From the NCBI GenBank assembly GCA_031379665.1, contig JANNFI010000134.1, positions 1-7,015 of the forward strand: 7,015 nucleotides of DNA, read 5' to 3'. Below are positions 1 to 6,290 of this stretch, piece by piece. Each line of letters opens with the position of its first letter. Position 1 is the stretch's first letter. Position numbers and translations under genes: made by a program. The DNA is from SZUA-254 sp031379665. Its GTDB lineage: Bacteria > Bacteroidota > Ignavibacteria > UBA10030 > SZUA-254. Under the pieces are notes generated by a model. The model ran no database searches. It was given only the letters and a program-made list of their open reading frames with translations, and was not told the DNA's origin.

Positions 1-69
1 CCGAGTGCGCGGCTCACTGAAGATGATAAACAATTACTCGCCGATTGGATTGAAGCGGCGATTCAATGA
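1..69 (+). CDS. C-terminal end of a possible haem-binding/cytochrome-like protein (5' truncated by window)
   Basis: Only the last 22 codons are in the window; the frame is open from base 1 to a TGA at 67-69. The encoded end contains PSARLTEDDKQLL followed by ADWIEAAIQ. A pattern of the form Ala-Lys/Arg-Leu-(Ser/Thr)-x-x-(Asp/Glu)-(Lys)-x-x-(Leu)-x-x-Trp-Ile is common at the C-terminus of small haem-binding (Haem_bd-like) and cytochrome c proteins, where it forms the last helix. The CXXCH site itself would lie upstream and is not visible, so the family call is inference. The TGA overlaps the ATG of the oxidase gene by an ATGA junction, which suggests one transcript and translational coupling. 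A periplasmic haem protein beside a copper oxidase would make functional sense. Confidence 0.5.
   Translation, partial: PSARLTEDDKQLLADWIEAAIQ
66..69 (+). promoter_or_regulatory. ATGA stop/start overlap (translational coupling)
   Basis: The TGA of the upstream frame (67-69) and the ATG of the oxidase frame (66-68) share bases. No strong Shine-Dalgarno sequence precedes this ATG; there is only a weak GAAG about 12 nt upstream. Re-initiation by ribosomes finishing the upstream gene is therefore a reasonable reading. Alternatively the real start is ATG 78. Confidence 0.5.
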
Positions 70-2315
70 GACGAACAATGAAGAAGATCGCGATAGTAAT
101 ATTTCTGCTGACCTCTCCTTTCCTTGCCTCCGCTCAGGAGATGAAAGGCATGGACAGGCCGAGGGCGGACATAGACAGTCTGAAAACCGTTGTCAATAGT
201 TCACCACCGCAGACGGTGCGCTACGATTTAACCATTGCCGATACCACCGTAACATTCGGCGAAAAACCAACGCGCGCCATCGCCGTAAATGGATCCATTC
301 CGATGCCCACGTTGACCTTCACACAAGGCGACACGGCAGAAATATTTGTGCACAACAATCTGGACGAAGAAACATCACTGCACTGGCATGGTCTGTTCTT
401 ACCCAACAGAATGGACGGAGTACCGTACCTGACGCAGATGCCCATCAAGCCCCATACAACGTATGTGTACAGGTTTCCGATCGTCCAACATGGTACACAT
501 TGGTATCATAGCCACAGTAAATTGCAAGAACAAATCGGCATGTATGGTGCTTTCATAATGAACAAAAGAAAAGAATGGGATATACCGACGATACCTGTGG
601 TGCTAAGTGAGTGGACCGACATGAACCCCGAGGAAGTGCATCGTAGCCTAAAAGCCGCTACCGATTGGTTCGCGATAAAAAAAGGCGCCACTCAAAGCTA
701 CGGTGAAGCGTTGGTCGGTGGGCATTTGGGAACCAAGTTTGCCAACGAATGGAAGCGGATGAATGCGATGGATGTGAGCGACGTGTATTATGAAAACTTC
801 TTGATCAACGGGAAAAACCAAAATGAGCAGCCCCAATTCAAAGCGGGAGACCGGGTGAGGTTGCGCATAGCGAATGGCGGCGCATCCGATTATTTTTGGC
901 TTACGTATGCTGGCGGAAGAATCACCGTAGTCGCCAGTGACGGCAACGATGTGGAACCGGTAGAGGTTGATAGGCTCATCATCGCCGTCTCTGAAACCTA
1001 TGATGTTGTCGTAACCATACCCGACAACAAGAGTTATGAATTTCTCGTAACACCGGAGGATCGTACCGGATTTGCCTCACTATGGTTGGGCGGCGGGGAA
1101 AAAGTCCCGGCAACAAGGCTGCCAAAGCTGAAATATTTTGCCGGCATGGAAATGATGAACGACATGATGGATATGAACGGCAATATCATTGAAATGGAGG
1201 GCATGACAATGCAGAATCAGGTCATGGATATGAACAATGTCATGTACCCGGAAATAACCGGACCCGAAAATCAGATGACGGGTATGGATATGGACGACAA
1301 TTCGGATATCGTAACGCTTAACTATGGCATGTTACGTTCAGTGGAGAAAACCACGCTACCGGTGGGACCGCTTAGAGAGCTAAGGTTTGAATTAACGGGA
1401 AACATGAGTCGCTATGCCTGGACAATAGACAACAAAACAGTTTCAGAAAGCGATAAGATCCTCATTAAGAAAGGTGAAAACCTCAGGATCACGCTTTTTA
1501 ATAACAGTATGATGCGGCACCCGATGCACCTGCACGGGCACGACTTCAGGGTGTTGAATGGACAAAGTGAGTATGCCCCGATGAAAAATATCATCGACAT
1601 CATGCCGATGGAAAGAGACACCATAGAATTTGCCGCCAGCGAACCGGGTGGTGATTGGTTTTTTCATTGCCACATTCTTTACCACATGATGTCCGGGATG
1701 GGCAGAATCTTCAGTTACGAGGATTCACCCTCAAATCCAGAATTACCGGAACCTCAAAAGTCCATTCAAAAATTATATGCTGATGACCGTGAGTTTCACC
1801 CGATGGCGCGGGTCAGTTTAGAAAGTAACGGTAGCGACGGTGAAGCGATGTATGCAAGCACCCGTTGGAAACTGCAAACCATGTGGCATTTGGGTTATCA
1901 CGACGAACACGGTTACGAAGTTGAGACTAATGTTGGTCGATATCTCGACCGGATGCAATGGTGGCTTCCCTATGTGGGCTTCGACTATCATTACAAACGA
2001 GAAGAGAACCAGGAAATGAATGTGTTTGGTCAGGTGAGCAACAAGAATAACAGGAAGGCATTTGTGGCTGGAGTCCAATACACTTTGCCCATGTTAGTCA
2101 TTGCCGATTCAAGAATTGATACCGATGGCAAATTCCGCTTTCAGTTTAGCAGAGAAGATATTTCCATCACCAGCCGATCACGGCTTGCGGTCATGTGGAA
2201 TACAGACAGAGAATACGCCGTCGGTTTGAGATATGTTGTTACGAAGTATTTTTCGCTCTCAACGCATTATGACAGTGATATGGGCGGCGGGATAGGAATA
2301 ACTTTGAACTACTAG
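66..2315 (+). CDS. copA: CopA-type multicopper oxidase with C-terminal CopB-like beta-barrel extension
   Basis: This is a periplasmic multicopper oxidase of the CopA/PcoA copper-resistance type, expected to oxidise Cu(I) and bind copper. Residues 1-23 form a Sec signal peptide (KK, a hydrophobic stretch, then ASA before Q24). Three cupredoxin domains follow, at about 50-165, 176-345 and 415-555. The copper ligands are intact: H106-W-H108-G, H145-W-Y-H148-S-H150, H485-PM-H488-L-H490, and H534-C535-H536 with H540 and the axial M545. Residues 361-409 hold 15 methionines, a copper-binding insert typical of CopA. After about residue 575 comes an extra region of about 175 residues. It has alternating aromatic/polar strands, a GVQYTLPM segment and a terminal aromatic (ending GITLNY), as in outer-membrane barrels and CopB. 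Usual CopA proteins are about 550-650 residues and lack it. The start at 66 is preferred because of the ATGA overlap with the previous stop; ATG 78 would also leave a usable signal peptide. RBS sequences before both starts are weak. The oxidase call is certain; the barrel call is inference. Confidence 0.93.
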   Translation: MRRTMKKIAIVIFLLTSPFLASAQEMKGMDRPRADIDSLKTVVNSSPPQTVRYDLTIADTTVTFGEKPTRAIAVNGSIPMPTLTFTQGDTAEIFVHNNLDEETSLHWHGLFLPNRMDGVPYLTQMPIKPHTTYVYRFPIVQHGTHWYHSHSKLQEQIGMYGAFIMNKRKEWDIPTIPVVLSEWTDMNPEEVHRSLKAATDWFAIKKGATQSYGEALVGGHLGTKFANEWKRMNAMDVSDVYYENFLINGKNQNEQPQFKAGDRVRLRIANGGASDYFWLTYAGGRITVVASDGNDVEPVEVDRLIIAVSETYDVVVTIPDNKSYEFLVTPEDRTGFASLWLGGGEKVPATRLPKLKYFAGMEMMNDMMDMNGNIIEMEGMTMQNQVMDMNNVMYPEITGPENQMTGMDMDDNSDIVTLNYGMLRSVEKTTLPVGPLRELRFELTGNMSRYAWTIDNKTVSESDKILIKKGENLRITLFNNSMMRHPMHLHGHDFRVLNGQSEYAPMKNIIDIMPMERDTIEFAASEPGGDWFFHCHILYHMMSGMGRIFSYEDSPSNPELPEPQKSIQKLYADDREFHPMARVSLESNGSDGEAMYASTRWKLQTMWHLGYHDEHGYEVETNVGRYLDRMQWWLPYVGFDYHYKREENQEMNVFGQVSNKNNRKAFVAGVQYTLPMLVIADSRIDTDGKFRFQFSREDISITSRSRLAVMWNTDREYAVGLRYVVTKYFSLSTHYDSDMGGGIGITLNY
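1146..1292 (+). other. Methionine-rich copper-binding segment inside the oxidase
   Basis: This encodes residues 361-409, with 15 methionines among 49 residues, many as MDM, MEM, MMDM and MTM. Such Met-rich inserts before the third cupredoxin domain are known in CopA, PcoA and CueO. There they bind Cu(I) and feed the type 1 copper site. Acidic residues are interspersed, as is usual. Confidence 0.8.
1785..2312 (+). other. C-terminal barrel-like (CopB-like) domain fused to the oxidase
   Basis: This encodes about residues 574-749. The segment lies beyond the last copper ligand (M545) and a proline-rich linker (NPELPEPQ). It contains repeated amphipathic stretches rich in W, Y and F (for example MQWWLPYVGFDYHY), short polar turns (SNKNNRK, DTDGK), a near-terminal SLSTHYDSDMGGG and a final aromatic residue, as outer-membrane barrels have. 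About eight strands can be drawn by eye. CopB/PcoB proteins, which are usually separate genes next to copA, have a similar strand-rich outer-membrane region. The fold is inferred, not demonstrated. Confidence 0.55.
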
Positions 2316-2338
2316 AATACTTGCTGTACAAGAACATG

Positions 2339-2345
2339 AAAGGAG
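2339..2345 (+). promoter_or_regulatory. Strong ribosome binding site AAAGGAG for the small ORF
   Basis: AAAGGAG ends 5 nt before the ATG at 2351, close to ideal spacing. An in-frame ATG at 2336 exists, but it overlaps this site and has no Shine-Dalgarno of its own. The RBS therefore decides the start at 2351. Confidence 0.6.
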
Positions 2346-2350
2346 CTTCC

Positions 2351-2488
2351 ATGAAGTGGATCAAGAAGCCACCGCCGACATTCTCACCCTATCGGAAAAA
2401 ACTACTTTCCCTTATGGATCGCTTTGAAGGGGGGAAGGTCAAAACCCCGAGCGAGGCCTTCAAAGCCTCCGTTGCACTTCCTCATTGA
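2351..2488 (+). CDS. Small basic protein of unknown function (45 aa)
   Basis: I do not recognise this protein. It begins MKWIKKPPPTF, continues with SPYRKKLLSLMDRFEGG and ends in KASVALPH before TGA at 2486-2488. It is lysine/arginine-rich, with a short leucine-containing amphipathic stretch in the middle, no cysteines and no signal peptide. A near-ideal AAAGGAG lies 5 nt upstream of the ATG. The ORF starts 35 nt after the oxidase stop on the same strand, so it would probably be cotranscribed with the copper genes. The second half coincides with an inverted repeat (2421-2466). It could be a real small protein, a leader peptide, or the remnant of a longer gene. Its short length and lack of a known family keep confidence moderate. 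Confidence 0.4.
   Translation: MKWIKKPPPTFSPYRKKLLSLMDRFEGGKVKTPSEAFKASVALPH
2421..2466 (+). repeat. Perfect 10-bp inverted repeat with nested alternative stems
   Basis: GCTTTGAAGG (2421-2430) is exactly complementary to CCTTCAAAGC (2457-2466) across a 26-nt spacer. Inside the spacer GGGG (2431-2434) can pair with CCCC (2445-2448). A competing short hairpin, GAGGC (2453-2457) with GCCTC (2465-2469), uses the same right arm. No U-run follows on the + strand, so this is not a standard terminator. It lies inside the small ORF. Confidence 0.45.
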
Positions 2489-2604
2489 ATGCAGTTTCGC
2501 GAGTATACCAATTTTCACCACGGAATCAATCCTCCGGAATTCAAACAGGAAGCCCCGGCCTTTTTGGGGGCCGGGGCTCTGTAAGTGATGGATTGCGATT
2601 GCAC
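2489..2604. other. Convergent intergenic region
   Basis: This lies between the small + strand ORF and the end of the large - strand gene. Apart from the GC-rich hairpin at 2551-2578 I see nothing here. A 31-codon frame from ATG 2489 runs straight through the hairpin and is not considered a gene. Confidence 0.5.
2551..2578 (-). terminator. Strong GC-rich hairpin terminator, possibly bidirectional
   Basis: AGCCCCGGCC (2551-2560) is perfectly complementary to GGCCGGGGCT (2569-2578), with an 8-nt loop. It starts 26 nt past the stop of the large - strand gene. Read on the - strand the stem is followed by TCCTGTTTG, a moderate U-rich tail. On the + strand there is no U-run after the stem, so termination of the copper operon here is less certain, although the hairpin stands between the two convergent units. 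Confidence 0.75.
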
Positions 2605-5600
2605 TTATTTCATCAAGAGCATTTTTTTGATATCGGAGAACTGTTCCGAGACCAATTTATAAAAATAGATTCCGCTCGGGATCCCGCCCGCGTCAAATTC
2701 AACCGCCCAGTATCCCGCACCTCTCATCTCATTGACAAGCGTTTTCACTTCCTGCCCCAGCAGGTTATAGATTTTAAGTGAAACGAGACTTTCGACCGGC
2801 AACTGAAAGCGGATCACCGTCGACGGATTAAACGGATTCGGATAGTTTTGCTGTAAAGCAAACCTGGACGGTACCGGGCCTCCTTGACCCGATTCCATTT
2901 CGCCCGGTGCCGGAGGCGGCAGTTCTGACGACGGGACGAGCCGGATGCGATTGGCGGAAGCGGCCTCGAGGACGCCGGTCGACAGTACCAACTGGCCATC
3001 CTGGTCGACCTTCACCCAGAACCCTTTCCCTGGTTTGAGTGTATCGTATGTGGAGTAACCCCCGCCGACAAATCCGTAGTATTCGGAGGTAGTCATCCCG
3101 CCCGGGATTGAGGCGATGTTTGACACGGCGACCAGGAAACTGATCGAACCGATCATGTTCCAATTGCGTTTCACATCGACGGTCTCGCGGGCGATCAGTA
3201 TTCCGGTGTATTGCAGAGACTGGAGCGATCCGTAATTCACCCAAAATCCAGTGCCGTTATCGAGTGTGTCGCGTTCCCGGTAGGAGCCTTCGTATCCATA
3301 TGCAGAGGAGATGGACGTCGGATACAGTATCGATTTCCGATAATTGCTCAGGAGAACGGGAACAGAGACCATGTTCCAGCCGGCTTCGAGCTCACTCGCA
3401 ATCGTAGTAAGACCGGTAGCGATACATATGAGCTTACCAGGAGAACCATCTGCATTGTGCATGAACGTAACGGTATCAAATCTCGTCGTATACTGACTCA
3501 ACGGGCTAAAAGCAACGATGAATTTTTGGCTATCCAAAGATGCGATCGTTGCACTTGTCGGGTTCACCGTTAACTCTGGATCATTGGAAGTTACGGAGCT
3601 AATAACGAGGGGTGCTGTCCCTGGATTTTTCACCGTTAGACTGTCTTGTTTCGTCGACGCAGGTGGGACGATGCCAAATGAGATGCTCGATGGTGTCAAC
3701 GAGAATTGCGGCGTAGTTCCCGTTCCACTCACTTTCAGTGTATCCGGGTAAATTATTCCTTTGTGCCAAAACCGGATTGCAGCGCTTATCGATCCACCAA
3801 AGGTTGGACTAAAGGTAAGATAAAACTTCTGGCTGTCAGAGGGCGCAATTGTGCCTGAGCTCGGACTTACTCCAAACTGACCACTTGTTGACGTCACAGA
3901 ATCAATGTCAAGAGAAGCGGAACCAATATTTAAACCGGTGACCGAGTCGGTTTTACTCGAACCAACGATTATATTACCGAATGCCACTGCCGTTTCGGAA
4001 ACCGAGAATATCCCTGATGGAGGCTCGTTCCAATGTGCAAAATGGTGAGATGGTTTCCCCCCTGCTGATGTAAATACCCCTCCAACATACACATCGGAGC
4101 CTGTAGCCCCCAGAGCGATCCCGCCAATCGGAGTAATACCACTTCCAAGAGCATACCAGTTTCTGCCATCCCATTTGGCAATGTTGTTTACACTTACTCC
4201 TCCAGCCGTAGTGAAAGTACCCGTGGCATACACGTCCGTCCCGATCACCGCGAGGGCCCGCATTTCGCTACCAACTATCCCAGAGCCGAGCGCTGACCAA
4301 CTAATACCATCCCATTTCGCAATGTTGTTTACACTGACTCCTCCAGCCGTAGTGAAAGTACCCGCGGCATACACGTCCGTCCCGATCACCACGAGGGCAC
4401 GCACGTTGCTACCAACTATCCCAGCTCCGAGTGCAGACCAATTGCTGCCATCCCATTTCGCAATATTCAATGCACTTACACCTCCTGCAATGGAGAACCC
4501 CCCAGCCGCGTAGACATCAGATCCATTCACAGCCAGGGCATAGATATAGCCGTTCGTTCCACTTCCCAGTGCCGACCAATTGCTTCCGTCCCATTTGGCA
4601 ATCCCCTTTGCCGAGGTGCCATCCACTGAAGAAAATCCTCCACCGACGTATACATCAGTCCCACTCACGGCAATGGCGTTGATGTCAAGATTTGCTTGTC
4701 CCAAGTCGGACCAACTGCTGCCGTCCCACTTAGAAATTTGATTAGAAGAGCCGTCGCTTACAGCGTACACGCTACTACCGCTACAAGCGATGGCGTTGAC
4801 GGAGCCGCAACATAAAGGAAAAGGTCCATCGCCAAGTGCTGACCAGCCGCTGCCATTCCACTTTGCAATCCCATTTGCGCTCACATCGCCAGCCTCTCTA
4901 AAAGCGCCTCCAGCATACACATCGCTACCATTGACACCTATTGCATAAACCGCATAGCCATGCACCCCCTCATGCAAGCCGGCACTTTGTACTGCAGACC
5001 AACTGCTGCCATTCCATCTTGCGAAGTTGTTGACCACGACGCCGCCTACTGTAGTAAAATAACCACCGACATAGAGATCACCACCGGTAATGGCGAGAGG
5101 TGATCGGGCGAAGTTAGGCAAATTTACCGGAATACCACTTCCCAACGAATCCCAATTTGTGCCGTTCCATTTCACGATGCGGTTTGCAATTAAATCACTA
5201 GCTGCATACACGTCGCTGCCGCTCGCTGCAAGACCCTGAATTCCCAAGACTCCCGAGTTTATTCCGCTTCCCAGCGAATCCCAGCTCGTTCCGTTCCATA
5301 CTGCTACGTTGTTTGCGGGTATTCCACCTGCTGCAGAAAATATTCCTCCTGCATAAAGTTCTGTGCCATTTGTGGCAAGAGCCTGAATCCCACCGTTTAC
5401 TCCTGCTCCGAGGACAGACCAACTTGCACCGTTCCATTTTGCGATGTTAATTGCGCTGTTTCCTCCGGCAACTGTGAAAGAACCGCCAGCATAGAGATCG
5501 GTCCCGATTGTGCAAAGAGCCACCACTCCGCCGGTCGCCCCGATACCACTACCGAGAGCGCTCCATGTAGAACCGTTCCATTTTGCAACCGCACTTGCTG

Positions 5601-6279
5601 GGATCCCACCGGCAGTATCAAAATAACCTCCCGCATACAAATCACTCCCAATGACTGCAAGAGCGTTGACACTATTATTTACACCCGACCCAAGCGCCGA
5701 CCAGCTTGCTCCATTCCACATCGCGATACCGTTCACCGGAATTCCTCCTGCCATTTGAAAGTCTCCTCCCACATAGATATCAGAGCCAGATACAACAATG
5801 GCGTACACAGCCTTTCCACCATCTGGATAATAATATCCAGAGGGCCCAACACCTCCTCCCAGAGAGTCCCACGTTGTCCCGTTCCATTTTGCTATATTAT
5901 TGACCGGAATGTCCTCAACCATGTAAAAACTTCCGCCAACATAGATATCGCTTCCGCTTATAGCTATGGCATTTATCCCATAGTAAACTTCAAATCCGGT
6001 ACCCCGAAATTGACCGTCCCATGAAGAATCTTCAGGCACGCTTGAGATTTGTTGGGTCTCGCGAGTAAAACGCGGCTCGCCGTGTGGACCATATCCCATC
6101 CGCCAGCCTTTAGGATCGATACTCCCATCGAAGGCGACTTTTGCATTCATTGTGCCATCGGGATTGAGAAGCTTCCCAAGCGGCGTTGCTTGTTGCTGCA
6201 CCACAGCCGGCGGTTGTGCCAAGACGCTGCCTATGCAAATGAGCAGCAGAGCAAATGAAGTGGTGAGAACAGTTTTCAT
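2605..6279 (-). CDS. Large secreted repeat protein with propeller-like repeats, Ig-like domains and T9SS sorting tail
   Basis: The protein has 1224 residues. Residues 1-21 are a Sec signal peptide (ending SVLA before Q22). Residues 101-751 hold fourteen repeats of about 46 residues. Each has a SGSDVYVGGxF strand, an AGG turn and an (N)IAKWNGxxWSALG strand, the pattern of a beta-propeller blade; fourteen units could make two seven-bladed propellers. Residues 755-856 and 857-955 are two ASPM-SPD2-Hydin/choice-of-anchor-D type Ig domains (AFGNIIVG, SFGIVPP, FSPxxxG). Residues 967-1110 are two copies of a module with GWNMV or NWNMI and GFWV. Residues 1138-1224 are a T9SS type A sorting domain: YPNPFNP at 1146-1152, then LLGQEVKTLV, SGIYFYKL and a terminal KKMLLMK. 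The protein should cross the inner membrane by Sec and the outer membrane by T9SS. The tail is probably cleaved and the product held at the surface or released. AGGAGTA sits 4 nt (AGGAG core 5 nt) before the ATG. The ligand or role is unknown; no catalytic motif was seen. Confidence 0.93.
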   Translation of the reverse strand: MKTVLTTSFALLLICIGSVLAQPPAVVQQQATPLGKLLNPDGTMNAKVAFDGSIDPKGWRMGYGPHGEPRFTRETQQISSVPEDSSWDGQFRGTGFEVYYGINAIAISGSDIYVGGSFYMVEDIPVNNIAKWNGTTWDSLGGGVGPSGYYYPDGGKAVYAIVVSGSDIYVGGDFQMAGGIPVNGIAMWNGASWSALGSGVNNSVNALAVIGSDLYAGGYFDTAGGIPASAVAKWNGSTWSALGSGIGATGGVVALCTIGTDLYAGGSFTVAGGNSAINIAKWNGASWSVLGAGVNGGIQALATNGTELYAGGIFSAAGGIPANNVAVWNGTSWDSLGSGINSGVLGIQGLAASGSDVYAASDLIANRIVKWNGTNWDSLGSGIPVNLPNFARSPLAITGGDLYVGGYFTTVGGVVVNNFARWNGSSWSAVQSAGLHEGVHGYAVYAIGVNGSDVYAGGAFREAGDVSANGIAKWNGSGWSALGDGPFPLCCGSVNAIACSGSSVYAVSDGSSNQISKWDGSSWSDLGQANLDINAIAVSGTDVYVGGGFSSVDGTSAKGIAKWDGSNWSALGSGTNGYIYALAVNGSDVYAAGGFSIAGGVSALNIAKWDGSNWSALGAGIVGSNVRALVVIGTDVYAAGTFTTAGGVSVNNIAKWDGISWSALGSGIVGSEMRALAVIGTDVYATGTFTTAGGVSVNNIAKWDGRNWYALGSGITPIGGIALGATGSDVYVGGVFTSAGGKPSHHFAHWNEPPSGIFSVSETAVAFGNIIVGSSKTDSVTGLNIGSASLDIDSVTSTSGQFGVSPSSGTIAPSDSQKFYLTFSPTFGGSISAAIRFWHKGIIYPDTLKVSGTGTTPQFSLTPSSISFGIVPPASTKQDSLTVKNPGTAPLVISSVTSNDPELTVNPTSATIASLDSQKFIVAFSPLSQYTTRFDTVTFMHNADGSPGKLICIATGLTTIASELEAGWNMVSVPVLLSNYRKSILYPTSISSAYGYEGSYRERDTLDNGTGFWVNYGSLQSLQYTGILIARETVDVKRNWNMIGSISFLVAVSNIASIPGGMTTSEYYGFVGGGYSTYDTLKPGKGFWVKVDQDGQLVLSTGVLEAASANRIRLVPSSELPPPAPGEMESGQGGPVPSRFALQQNYPNPFNPSTVIRFQLPVESLVSLKIYNLLGQEVKTLVNEMRGAGYWAVEFDAGGIPSGIYFYKLVSEQFSDIKKMLLMK
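4029..5979 (-). repeat. Array of 14 coding tandem repeats of about 132-165 bp
   Basis: This encodes residues 101-751 of the large protein. Conserved KWNG/KWDG sites recur at 141, 141, 138, 135 and 132 bp spacing going right from 4171. Units toward the N-terminus of the protein vary more, with inserts such as GPSGYYYPDGG in the first. Units 5 and 8 have lost the GGxF part of the blade motif (YAASDL and YAVSDG). All periods are multiples of three, so the frame is kept. Confidence 0.85.
4171..4452 (-). repeat. Recent 141-bp tandem duplication within the repeat array
   Basis: Bases 4171-4311 and 4312-4452 line up without gaps, with about 16 differences by eye (about 89% identity). Most other units are clearly more diverged. 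They encode adjacent blades with the same TFTTAGGVSVNNIAKWDG segment, so this part of the array duplicated or was converted recently. Confidence 0.8.
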
Positions 6280-6283
6280 GACG

Positions 6284-6290
6284 TACTCCT
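6284..6290 (-). promoter_or_regulatory. Ribosome binding site of the large secreted protein
   Basis: Read on the - strand this is AGGAGTA, followed by CGTC and the ATG at 6279-6277. The AGGAG core lies about 6 nt from the start codon. It overlaps the stop codon (TAG, 6289-6291) of the upstream gene remnant. It fixes the start of the 1224-residue frame. Confidence 0.75.

Noticed and set aside
66..134. Tat signal (RR near the N-terminus) for the multicopper oxidase
   Set aside because: The pair is followed by TMKK, not by the hydrophobic FLK-type pattern, and lies at residues 2-3. The rest is an ordinary Sec signal with an ASA cleavage site. E. coli CopA-type proteins do use Tat, so this remains open.
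5..199. 64-codon + strand ORF at the left edge
   Set aside because: It overlaps both the upstream gene end and the signal peptide region of the oxidase in another frame, and its composition is not protein-like.
2485..2781. 98-codon + strand ORF crossing the convergent region
   Set aside because: It runs through the terminator hairpin and antisense to the conserved sorting tail; the protein shows no recognisable pattern and there is no good RBS.
4175..4682. + strand ORFs with internally repeated sequence (HFAMLFTLTPPAV)
   Set aside because: They are the antisense image of the in-frame coding repeats. The repeat periods are multiples of three, so any open antisense frame repeats too.
4029..5979. 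Regularly spaced repeats as a possible CRISPR array
   Set aside because: The periods of 130-165 bp and diverged units translate into a clear protein repeat; there are no short identical repeats with unique spacers.
6217..6279. Lipoprotein signal (LLLIC) in the large secreted protein
   Set aside because: The residue before Cys15 is Ile, which does not fit a lipobox (Ala/Gly/Ser expected), and a standard cleavage site SVLA before Gln22 follows.
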